Source: Ricinus communis | Lineage: Eukaryota; Streptophyta; Magnoliopsida; Malpighiales; Euphorbiaceae | Reading direction: 5' to 3' | NCBI RefSeq assembly: GCF_019578655.1 | Contig: NC_063264.1 | Location: 6,055,213-6,119,212 of the forward strand | DNA: 64,000 nt | Shown here: in pieces, positions 51,160-61,792 of the stretch | Layout of the letters: the number at the start of each line of letters is the position of its first letter | Numbering within the stretch: position 1 is the first letter of the stretch | Made by a program: the position numbers and the translations under genes | Notes under the pieces: generated by a model | Told to the model about the DNA's origin: nothing | Seen by the model: the letters and a program-made list of their open reading frames with translations, nothing else | Database searches by the model: none

Positions 51160-51923
51160 GTATTGCTTAGAAATAAACCCTCTTGGTAGCTACTCATTGG
51201 AGTTAATTTATCATTTGTTTGATTATTTGCACTATTATTATTATTTGGAAAATAAAAGGTACAAATTAAAGTAATAGAATAGTATGCAAAATTTTAAATT
51301 CAAAGGAATATGAAAAAGAAAACATTCAATTGGTAGTAGTAATTGCTATTTTCTCTATTAAAAAGAAATGCTAATTAGGAGAAAGTTTCAACATACACAT
51401 GAGCATGTGAGAATTGAGAAAAAATAGTTAAAATTTTCCCGAGAAAATGAGAAATAAATGCTTGATGAAATTTTCTTTCTGTTACAACATTAATATATAG
51501 AAAATGGATTAAGGGTCGAACATGATAGAAGATCTTAAACTCCTGTCATTAGAAGGCCTAATTAAACAAGACATGTTTGCAATCAGCCATATACATATGA
51601 TCAGTTATAAGTCTCTTAATTCTTTGCTAATTAAACATTAAGTCCCTTTAAATTACATATATAAATGGCCAGTAACGAAAGTCCAAAAGCTCATGCCTAA
51701 ACTCTAAACAAAAATTGAATTTTTAAGTAATGCAGCTATGTAATTGCATTAAAATTCTTATAATAAAATATTATTATTTATAAATATTTTGCGCAGCATG
51801 CTTTAAATTAGTTAAAAAAATTGAATTTAAATAAATAATGTGTAAAGCAAGATGCATGAATAATATGGCGAAGTCTTAATTTCGAGAAAAATCCTTATAA
51901 TGTGGACAAATATGGGGGGGCAG

Positions 51924-51962
51924 CCGAATAGCAGTAGGCATGATTGGATGCCCATTATTCGG
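51924..51962. other. Compact two-stem hairpin
   Basis: The outer stem is CCGAATA (51924-51930) with TATTCGG (51956-51962). The inner stem is GGCAT (51937-51941) with ATGCC (51948-51952), closing a six-base loop. The internal loop is 6/3. It is GC-rich against AT-rich surroundings. Function unknown. Confidence 0.6.
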
Positions 51963-52493
51963 GGACTAGCTTAAAACACAAACTGAAATTCTTTGGGTTT
52001 TTGCATACACTGTATTCTATGTACATTTTCACAGCCTAAAGTAAATACGCACTGTCTATATATATAAAGAGTTCAACTCTATCTCTCCAAATTCTAAGTC
52101 AATCTTGAAAAAGACTACTTTATCGAGTAGTGATTTGTTTACAGTTTAGTTCAATAATTCGGATTACTTAAGAAAAATGAATGCAGCTGATTATTGGGGT
52201 TTAAGACATGGTTTATAATTTTATCATCTAAGAACTATTAATTTAGTGAGTCACGTAGTCATGAATGCAAACTAATAGAAATGTTGAGCTATTTTTTAAT
52301 TCTTTTATGAATGTTCGTTCTGTTTTAAGATCGTGAGCTTCTAAATTTTTCGACATAAAATATTTGTAGCAAACCAATAACAATTTAGCTATTCAATTTA
52401 AACTAGCACTCTGTGATTGTGTCAAAAAAAGAAATTTTTTTGGTTGCCCACATAGAAATGGCATCTCATTGTGTTACATGATAATAAACCCTA

Positions 52494-52499
<6 letters not shown>

Positions 52500-52528
<29 letters not shown>
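52500..52528. repeat. (GA)n microsatellite
   Basis: About fourteen tandem AG units. Confidence 0.95.
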
Positions 52529-52530
<2 letters not shown>

Positions 52531-52957
52531 ACTCACTCATTGAATAAGACACTTTGTAATGGATTGGCAGGCCCACCCACATGCAATAGCCTCATTCCCT
52601 TCTTTTTTTCTTGATTGAAAATGATAATAGATATATGTATGTATATGTTTGATGAGTCTGTAGATGAGTAGCATTGATTTGCACTGTCACCAAATATAGA
52701 CAAAGTGGAAATGAAACTGTTTCGATGGAGATATGTTAAAAATGTGCGATAACTATATCATCTTTGAATGAGAATATTTTCAGTGTGGAGTAATTTAACA
52801 AAGATGTTGGTACTAGACACTACACTTCTCATACGTGCATATCAATTTCCTTATTTGTCTATCTCATACTATGCCCTACTTACAGATGGAAATGCATGTT
52901 AAAAGTTACCATATAAGAGTTCAAATGAAACAAGTGAAAATGTTGTCGTACTGTTTG

Positions 52958-52981
52958 AAAAAAAAAAAAAAAAAAAAAAAA
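52958..52981. repeat. Poly(A) run
   Basis: About 24 consecutive A. It could be the tail of a retroposed sequence on the plus strand, but no body was identified. Confidence 0.85.
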
Positions 52982-53923
52982 CTAGCCATGAATTTGTGCC
53001 CATTTACAAATGAATAATCATATCATATGGCCCCATTAGCATCATCTATGTTAAAAAGACATGAGATATAAAAACGCAGGTTGAGCTTGTGACCCATTTC
53101 ACTTTATACAGAAAAATATAGTAAAATGATTAGATTTCCTTTTTGATTATTGATAACTTAAAATGTAGCCACTCTAAGGCCACCCTCGCGTACCCACCTT
53201 GTTGCTTTGGCTCAAAGCTTGTTTTTTTGACAAACGAAACCTGCGACATGACCATTCAAAATGTGACTATTTTATTTTGTAGGGTCTATGGAAGACTTAA
53301 ATCTATATTAGAGGTAGAGACTAATAGATTATAATTATTCTTATGTATAATCTCTAATCTATAATATAGTATGTATCATAAGCTATAATTAAAATGTTGG
53401 AGCAAAGCTTTGGACTGAAGTCTTATCTTAGCTTGAAAGCTTCACCAACTTAAGTACCTTTTATTAAATAAAATTGTCTAAAAAGTTCTGTGAACATAAC
53501 TAGTATTACAAGATTTTTCATAAGGGGGTATCACTAATGATTACTGTTTAGCTATAACCTTATAGTTAGAATACGGCAATCAGATAATCATAGCCAGCAT
53601 GTGCTAGAAGAGAACTTAAGCTTGTATCCATTCTTGAGGTCACGACCACTACCGCTGAGATACCCTTCATTTAATAAAGACATAAGGATACAAAAAAAGA
53701 AAAAAGGAGAAACAAAATTACTCAAATTACCTTTCACACTATCTAAAAGAAATATGTTCTCAAACATGCAATTTTAATTTCAATGTGAAAAAGACACTAA
53801 AAGTGTCAATCAATCATACTTTGTTGCTTATTGTTGATTTATTTGGGTTCTATCCTCTACTATATTGTGTCATAAAAGTTTGCTAACCACAAGACTATTA
53901 GCTGCCAAGACTTGTCTGCGCAC

Positions 53924-53960
53924 AAGTGTCGGTGACACTTTGGTTTTGGGTGTCGGTGAC
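53924..53960. repeat. Palindromic GTGTCGGTGAC motif, duplicated
   Basis: AAGTGTC-GGT-GACACTT (53924-53940) has perfect 7-base arms. GTGTCGGTGAC recurs at 53950-53960, 24 bases downstream of its first occurrence at 53926. Such spacing could suit dimeric transcription-factor sites, but none is recognised. Confidence 0.6.
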
Positions 53961-55139
53961 GTTCAAATGCAAAGTACTGGCTCTCGTGTCATCACTAAGC
54001 ATTGGCAGCCGTAGGTAAAAAAGAAAAAAGGGTCAGTCATTTCCAATTTTTTTTATCAAGTCATTTGCTGTTCATCAGATTAACCACTAAAGAGGGACTC
54101 TAATCTAAGAGTAAAAAAAAAAATTATTTATAATATGAAAATCCCTTAACAATACGTAAAGTCTAATACAATTGCTGCCCTTTGGTAAGTATATATACAT
54201 ATAAGACAACAGAAACAAAAGAGAAAACACCAGTAAAGTACGAAAACAAGCAAAAGAAGAAGGAAAGAATCTATTTTACAGCTAACATGTTTAACACATG
54301 AACACAATTTGTTGGCATTTCAATTTAAGATTTTTTTTTGTTTTCACAGCAAAAGCTAAGAAGAGAAATGGACATAACCTTTTGTCTCTTCAACCATGTG
54401 CTAGGCATGTGCTGTGTTCGATTTTTTTTCCTCTTCATTGCAACCGGGAATTTAGGAGGTCCACTTGGAATCTTGATTAAGACATCTCTCTCACACATTT
54501 CAAAAGATTTTGCCTTTCGATAAATAATAATTTGACACTTTGTTAACACTACAAATATAACATACCCCTAACCCTTTTCTATGCCCCTTCTGTTTTTCTC
54601 TATAATGCTTGCTTTCTAGCTTTCTAATATGCGGCCAATTTCTTTTCAAGACCTAGACCCAACTTGCTACAAATGGTGATCCAATCCAATCCTATCTAAT
54701 TCAGGCGTCATATGATCTGACATGAAAACCTCTTGTGTTTGACATTTGTCCAAAGAAATAAAATTGTATGGAACAAACAAATGTTAAGAGGTTATGATGA
54801 CATGATGGAATGAATAATTAATTTACCAAACTAACTTCTCATGTGAAAAGGTCCCAAAGTAATTTTCCAACTGCCAATATTTATGAGAGTTCCATGAAGA
54901 GGAATGGTACTCTCATTATGTATCTGACAACTCATAACCGATCTAAAGTTTTAAATCCCCCCAATAATTTAGTATAAGATTAGTTTCATCTTGGAGCAGT
55001 AATTCTCTGAAATAGCGCTTCTTTATAATTAATATTGGTGACAACTTACAACATCCCAAAATTTAATTTTAGGCTGGTCAATTTGTAAAAAAAATAGATA
55101 GACATGATTTAATGTGATGATAACAGTGAACCTGGATGA

Positions 55140-58100
55140 TTATGGCACTACTTCCGCTTCCTCACTTCTTCCATCAGCCACCTCCTTTGTATCTGGGAGA
55201 CTTCTTAGCACCTAAATAGAGAATAAGGCACCATCAGTAGTATCAAGCATAATTATAAAAGCAGTAATATGCAATTACCTGGTAAAGCTGCCAAGAAGCA
55301 AAAGCATCAGTAGCAGCATACTCTAGTTGCTCCTTTGACAAAACATCTACTTCCCAATTTCCCAATCTGATTTTATTGGGCTTCCCAAGCTGCAAGGTTT
55401 TAGTAACTTCATCAGCACTTCCCATCAAAAACAAGGCCAAAATCAATTGAAGGACAAAAATGCCATGCCATGTCCCACTGAACAGTCAATGAAATATTAA
55501 GCTGCTTGTAAAACTGCCAAAAAAGAAAAGTATTCATATGCACTGTCAATTAATAAGAACCATATATATTAAGATCAGGTCATACGACCGTGAAGAGAAT
55601 AAAGAATTTTATGAAAACTAGGGGAAACAGAGAGGAGTATAAGGAGTTGCTGCTAACCCTCTCATTGATTCATACTCAAGGAACATGGTAGCCCAGTAAC
55701 AAGCACAGTATGTTAGACTTTTTGCAAGATGGTGATCTGTAATCAAAATTTACGGGACTCAACACAGACAGAAGGGAATTTGAAGCACAATGCACCAAAT
55801 CCTGCAGAGAGACAATATCATATACCTATAGCATTAACTATTTCTCCTACAACTGCAACAGTATAATAGGCTATGACCATAGTCATTACCTCATGGGAGA
55901 TTTCACAAGGACAATGCACAAATGCATCAATCAGAGATTGTCTTTATTTCTATCAACCTTCTAATTACAAAATTGTCGTATAAATGTACATGGTACAGCT
56001 GTCCAGCAATTACCAATGTACCAAGTAAATTTTGCAACTATTGCAACAAAGTACAAACAATCAGCCTTAAGCTATCAGTGTAATGCAATGGCACCTACCA
56101 TCTGCATGATCTGAGGATTAATAATCACTCACTTTGAATCAAATAAAGGAGCAAGAAGGTCCTGTCTCCTAATGCTTAAATAATGGAAAGTCACATTCTA
56201 ATGCTTCATTAAGACTGAACAAGTAAATCAAGAATAGATTGCGGATAGACCAGTAATCAAAGAAGACTGGACTCCATCTCCGTGGAGTTGTTTCCAAGGT
56301 CATCAGCTAGCTGAGATAGATACCTCTTTGCAAACAAGCATCTCAGTTAGGGATTGAAGACTCCAACTTTTAGGTTTCCCACCAATTTTCTTTCTTGCCA
56401 GATAAGATAGGTCCTCCACTGCTTTAACAGATACATTATAGTCTGTAAAAACCTTAACGGAATCATTGCCAACGCCAACACCAACCTGTAGATATGTCAA
56501 GTATTATATTGGAATACATGAACAAATATAGATAATTGAGACACACATGAAGCAAATACAAAATTTTGTGCAAGAGATCTTACGAACTTTGAGAAGCGCA
56601 GAATCCTCAAGAAGAGACTGCAGACTTTTGGGGATTCCAGAATGAATTATATGCATCACATGACAATAATCAGTACCAGTGCATAACTGCATTACAGCAG
56701 TCTTTCCAGGCAAAACACCTGTAAAGTGAGACTTTCTTAAATTTGATTGCCCAAAAATGAAAATCTCATATATTATGGCCCTGCCTCCAAACACACACAT
56801 CCACCCACTTCCTGTTTCGACTTTAGTTCATAAGCTACTCCGCAAAATTGAGGGGCCCTTTAATTGAGCACTAGCAAAAATTCTGGCGATGTGCTTTTAC
56901 AAATTAATGACATGTTCTGCCAAAAATTTGGACAGCACATAAGATGGATATAAAAATCAACCGGGAATAAAATACTGCAAGTGTTACAATCTCATGAAAT
57001 CCTACCTCACCTTTCCCAGATATAGAAAACCGAGACAGATATCTGGTAGCATGGGAAAGAACTCAAACTGTAAGGAAAAGAAATTGATTAAGGCATAAGA
57101 TTGCAAGATGTTTTGGGTACAACATTATCACAATGCCCTCGATAAAAATTTTAGCTAAGGAAGCATGTCTAGATTAGGACCTAAGGTAACATCGTGACTG
57201 AAAGTTGGCAGGCCTTCATATGAATTTTGTCAGAAAGAGAGTGTATCCATCCTTGTTTAATAGGTAATTATTTTATTAGAATTAAGCAGAAAGGTAAAGC
57301 ACAGCATGAGGAATGACAGCGAGAAATCACTAGTACTGTTATAACTCCAAAAAAGCCTTTTTCTCAAATATGAAATAGAAGCAAATTTCATCCTGGTGCA
57401 CCATGCAACTATTATCCGCATTCTTATAAGTTCTTATAATTATTATTTCCAAAAGATATACTAAGGCGGCTCTAGTTGAAACAGTGCCAAGCTCATGCTC
57501 AAGCTTGACTTGACTACAACACTCGAAGCTCGAAACTCAACTCTAGCTCAATGGAGCTTTAATTTTGAAAGCTCGAGCTCGACTTGTTAAGCCGAGACTA
57601 ACTCTTTCTATATCGACAAAATCATTAGAACCACAAGCGCAACCTGATGATCTCAAAGACTCGAGCTCGACATACTCCAAATGCTCAAACTTAACTCTAC
57701 TTTACTTGTTTACTAGGAAAAAAATTCGACAATCTTTAAAATGAGCTTGTAAAAGCTTGATTGAGCTTGAATAAGCTCAATTGATCTCAAATGAGCTTGA
57801 ATAAGCTCAATTGGTCTCAAATGAGCTTTGATTGAGCTCGAATAGCAAGAAAATACTGAAATATAATAAGTAAAAGTGAAGCCTCGATTAGGCTGCCAGC
57901 CTTCTCGACTCAACCTTTAAGAAACTTAAAAATGGCTAGTCTACCTATCTGAGTAGCTCAACTTGATTGGATAAAACTGAAATAATCTTGAGTATCTTAC
58001 AAGTTGGATCGATCATTTACATCCTAACTAGAACCGGAGCCAATAACAAACAATGCAAAAACTGATCTGCCTCTAAATTACTTCTATCATACAAGAGAAG

Positions 58101-58793
58101 TAACCACATTTTGTTTTATCTCGCACAATTCATTGTAATCTCACCACACAGTGTCAAACAATGATAATAAAGCGTGCATTTCTTCAAATGGTAGAACACA
58201 TGCATCTGAGAAGAGACTTATATTTAAACAAACAAAACAAAAAAAAATAAAACTAGTGCACAAACCTCTTTTAAAGGTAGGTTTCCATTCAATATCAAAC
58301 CCTAAAGCAACTGTTTCCTTTCTTTGACATTCAATACTTCTTAAAAGCTCCCTTGCAGCTTTCTCCACATCCTCTCTAGTTCTACTATAAAAAATTCGAC
58401 CTCCAAACTTCAATGCAGGATATCTCACCTTTACATTATCTGCAAACATTTCAAAAATGTAGTAAAAGAAATGCTTGTATATTATTTAATATTGAAGAAA
58501 AAAGCTTAAAAAATAGTCACCTACATACCTTGACAAGGAGAGAGTGAAAAAGGTGCAGAGAGACCTAAAACAGAATTAGGTAACTGTCGTCGGGGAGTTT
58601 TACGGAGGTACTCGTCGTCGTTTTTGTGAGGAGATGAACGTCGTTTGCTATTGGTGATAGAAGAGGAAGAGGACTGTTGAAACGCGGCTTCTATAGCATC
58701 AATGGCTTCAAGTTCTTCGTTCGATAAAGGCTGCAGGTCCCTCACTGAAATTGAAGAAGGAAATCGAGAAGAAGTAATTTGTTGATGGTGCAT
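55140..58793 (-). CDS. WEX: Werner-like 3'-5' exonuclease WEX
   Basis: Six exons: 58529-58793, 58266-58439, 56588-56718, 56324-56485, 55279-55389 and 55140-55211. Joined they give 304 residues, against 288 recalled for Arabidopsis WEX (AT4G13870). DEDDy RNase D-type motifs are intact: Exo I FDIEW (D137, E139), Exo II GNDSVKVF (D198), Exo III YAATD (Y268, D272). The N-terminal 80 residues are low-complexity, with the plant-conserved NEELEAIDAIEA. No helicase domain is present, as usual in plants, where WEX is separate from RecQ helicases. It is a 3'-5' exonuclease acting on structured DNA ends, also implicated in RNA silencing (known for Arabidopsis WEX). The ATG at 58793 is chosen because the open frame further upstream has no ATG. 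The exon 3/4 junction keeps frame only with a weak donor (GTTCGT); the stronger GTAAGA four bases on shifts frame. Confidence 0.9.
57470..57960. repeat. AGCTCGA-rich repeat inside WEX intron 2, with 30-base tandem units
   Basis: The stretch is rich in GAGCTCGAGCTCGAC/GCTCAAGCTTGACT phrases on both strands, a common dispersed plant repeat type. Within it, GAGCTTGAATAAGCTCAATT recurs with a 30-base period (57763-57792, 57793-57822, partial third copy from 57823). It lies wholly within the 1.5 kb second intron. Confidence 0.7.
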
Positions 58794-58894
58794 AGTGATT
58801 TTGGGCGAGGGCGTGTTTGAGAGAGTTGAATGGGAGGGAGGGAAAAAGGGCGGATAAATCAATTAAAGTTCTCTGTTTAACTTTCTAAGCGGGC

Positions 58895-58902
58895 TTTATA
58901 TA
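58895..58902 (-). promoter_or_regulatory. TATA box of WEX
   Basis: TATATAAA on the minus strand, about 100 bases upstream of the chosen ATG at 58793. This supports that start and a short leader. Confidence 0.6.
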
Positions 58903-58904
58903 TC

Positions 58905-60317
58905 TTATAATTGTTTTCTTAACTAAATTAAAGCCAAACTTTCTAATTTTTAATAGAATTTAGTTAATTAAGAATATGTAAAATTATAAGAACAAATGAG
59001 GAAAATATTTAATTTGGTCCTCCAACTTTGCAGTTAAACTTTTCTTTTACAAGTTCAGCTCCTAAACTTTTTAAATATATTCAATTTAGTCTCTTTCTAG
59101 GGAAGGAATTAACAGGGTGGCAATATGGACCTACAACATTATTATAACAAGATATGGACATGGCATGAGAATAGAGTATTTAAATTGACGCTTACAATGT
59201 TATTGTGTTATGGTGTCGCGAGTTCACATGCTAAGATATTAATCTATTTATTGTAATGTATATTACACGCTGTATATTTAATATCACTTGCATATTAATT
59301 TTTTTTTAAATTTTTTCTTGATTTTTAATAACATGTAATGTATATAAAATATTATTAAATAAAATTACAATAAAAAATTTATTATTTCGTGTTATCTACC
59401 TAATAAATAAGTTGCATATATAATTATAATGTTTAACATAATTAGTTTATTATATCGTGTTGGAGTTGATACAAATTATCTTATATCTATATCTCGATAT
59501 GGCACACAGATTAGGAGTTAATACGAATTGCTACCCCTACATATTATATTTATTATAAAGTCCAATTTGGTGATCAAACTTTTGATGAGGGACTCAATTT
59601 AGTTATCCAACCTTTTTTCTTTTGCGGCCTCAATTTTGCCAGCCAACTTTTTATGCGAGATCAACATAATTGAAGTATAGTTAATTTAATTATTTGATTA
59701 GACTTATGTATTAATTTTTTTCAATGTATTTTAGATTTTTAATTAGTTGTATGAATAAATAAAAAGAATTGGTGACAGTATAATTTTTAGGAAAAATAAC
59801 AAAAATATTTATGTTTTTTATTAAAAAATATGGTGTAAATTTTTTTTCTTTTCATTTTTACTGTGTGAAAATATCAAAAAATGATTTTCTTAACTTTTTT
59901 TCAGAAATATAATTTGATTGTTTTTTTTTTATCTTTCTTTAGTTGTTTTTTGGTAAAATAACTAAAAGACAACTAAATATAAATCAAAAGACAACCATAC
60001 CGTATTTAAAAAAAAAGTCAAAAAAATAATATTTTTGAAAAAAAAAAGATTTTTACAATAAAAATTATATTTATTTATTGATTTTAAAATATTTCTGAAA
60101 ATTCCATAATTTTTATGCTAATAACCAAAAAGAACTTTAGTTTCTTATATTAAGCTCATTTTGTAAACGTAAACTCATTGTTTATTTTGAATGTGTTGGT
60201 AGTAAAAGAACGGTGCCGGTGATAAATTGGTTTTAATGAGAAATTGATATCAGTTATTCTTAAATTCTAATTTAAAAAATATACTAAAATGTTAATTGAC
60301 TTCTCAACTTGTTATTT
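58905..60317. other. Intergenic DNA with MITE-like phrases
   Basis: The stretch 58.99-59.66 kb contains TTTAATTTGGTCCTCCAACTTT, TTCAGCTCCTAAACTTTTTA and, 500-600 bases on, CTCAATTTAGTTATCCAACC, in the same orientation. These are typical internal and end phrases of plant non-autonomous elements, but I could not define ends. No gene is seen. Confidence 0.45.
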
Positions 60318-60632
60318 GAGCATCTCTAGCTATACTCTTCATATATTCTTCTATTAAATTATAAATAATTAATGTTCTATTTTAATTTGTTTTGAAATAT
60401 GTATATATTTTAACAATATTTTCTATTTTATTTACTAGTTAACTTTTTATTAAAGAAATAAATAAAATAAAAAAAAGAATATGATTCTTAAAAAAAATAA
60501 TAAAAAAAAAATTATAGAATATGCTCTAGAGTCACTTTCTCCCTCTTTCTTTCTTATTAAATTTAAGGATAGAGAATATAACTTTTAAGTCATTTTAGAA
60601 AGAGATGATGAATTAAGAAGTGTCTTAGAAGC
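60318..60632. mobile_element. MITE-like element, copy 2
   Basis: It starts GAGCATCTCTAGC. It ends TGTCTTAGAAGC, whose reverse complement GCTTCTAAGACA matches the start of the related copy at 15103 (GAGCATTTCTAAGACA). About 315 bases long, A/T-rich, no coding capacity. Terminal inverted repeats are imperfect and no target duplication was established. Confidence 0.45.
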
Positions 60633-61792
60633 CTAATTTTTGTAAACATTCCCTATAATAAAAAATAAGCATAATTTAAAAGTTTATTAGCACGCTCTTA
60701 GGCTTAATTTAGCCTCGTGACTTACTCCGAGAACTAAATTTAGCCCTCTTTTATGTTCTTATTAAACCATATACAACTTGTTATCTTAAAAAAGGTCAAA
60801 TCATTAGGTGATATATATGGAAACACTTATGAAATTTGAAATATGTGTTATCTGACTATGGTCGAATTGTAAAACACTTAACGGCGTATGCCACAAATTC
60901 AACAGCCAAGTCATTTTCTAATGTAATATGTCACCAGTAATTTAATCGCAAAGCGCAAAAGGACTTCAGCGTCAAAGCACAGTTCAACTTTCAAGTCACC
61001 TTCTTTCTTATTGAGATTTTGCGTAGCAATTTGCCCAGAAGAACAAGAGAATTTGTTCTTGTGCTTGAGCGCTGGGAATCAAATCATCATTGTTTTGACA
61101 TGCTTGAAGGAGTATGGAATATCAAAGGAATACACAACCAACCACATAAAAAAGGCAAGCAAAGGCAGGCAGGCCAGCATACATGTTTGGGGTAAAGATC
61201 TGATATATGTGGAAGCCGAGTCAATAGTCAGCAACGAGTAGTGCAAAGAAAGAGGACAAGGCAAATGGGCCATGGATACAGTAATTGCTCCAACACAGGC
61301 AGACACATTATATGCATATAGGTTGCCATCAAGGGCAGGGGTGCAATGGCAGTGGCACAAGCCCTTTTATTACTTCTAACCCCACATACACTTCTACATT
61401 TTCTTTCATGTTATTTATTTCCTCTCCTGTACCCTTGTTGACTTGTTTCAATCTCAATAAAGCTTATGCTCTCATGAGACATGAGATCTAAAGCATGCGT
61501 CAGCTACGAGCTTGTCTAAAATCATGAAGCTTCCATACAGATATCTGTTGCATACAAATAGTTCATGAACATGTACAGCTCATATAATATAAATTCCTGA
61601 CAAGCATCATGATATTAATTGCAACAGTAAGGTCAAGTTAACGACAAACCTAATCTCTCAAACATTTTCCTCGATCCATATCCTGCCTACATTTATCACC
61701 TAAAGTCCAAATGAAAGCATGTTTCAATATTCAATATAGCGGTAGACTCTAGATAGCTCATGGAGATGTCCATGCAGTTGCCAGGTTGATCA
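60633..61792. other. Intergenic DNA between WEX and SmE
   Basis: The segment 60.96-61.56 kb is noticeably less AT-rich than the rest, with frames open on both strands (61011-61241 plus; 61079-61360 minus) but no family-like protein. The right end (about 61.64-61.79 kb) should be the SmE 3' UTR. Confidence 0.4.

Larger units (their letters stand above)
43850..52499. other. Long AT-rich intergenic DNA
   Basis: The first 600-800 bases are the distal GAE6 promoter, with CCACGTGTC at 44399-44407. No gene is supported further right. The only locally unusual parts are a 42-base tandem duplication near 48 kb, overlapping frames on both strands at 50.86-51.16 kb, and a compact hairpin at 51.92-51.96 kb. 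Confidence 0.5.
52530..55139. other. Intergenic DNA 3' of WEX
   Basis: No gene is supported. Short frames at 52.8-53.3 and 54.3-54.55 kb are not family-like. There is a poly(A) run at 52958-52981. The WEX 3' UTR should occupy the right end, up to 55139. Confidence 0.45.

Noticed and set aside
54298..54549. Overlapping 60-74 codon frames on both strands
   Set aside because: No shared pattern with known proteins, antisense overlap and AT-driven composition point to chance.
58791..58862. Upstream extension of WEX to base 58862
   Set aside because: The extension begins at TTG, not ATG. The first ATG in frame is 58793, which also fits the TATA box at 58895-58902.
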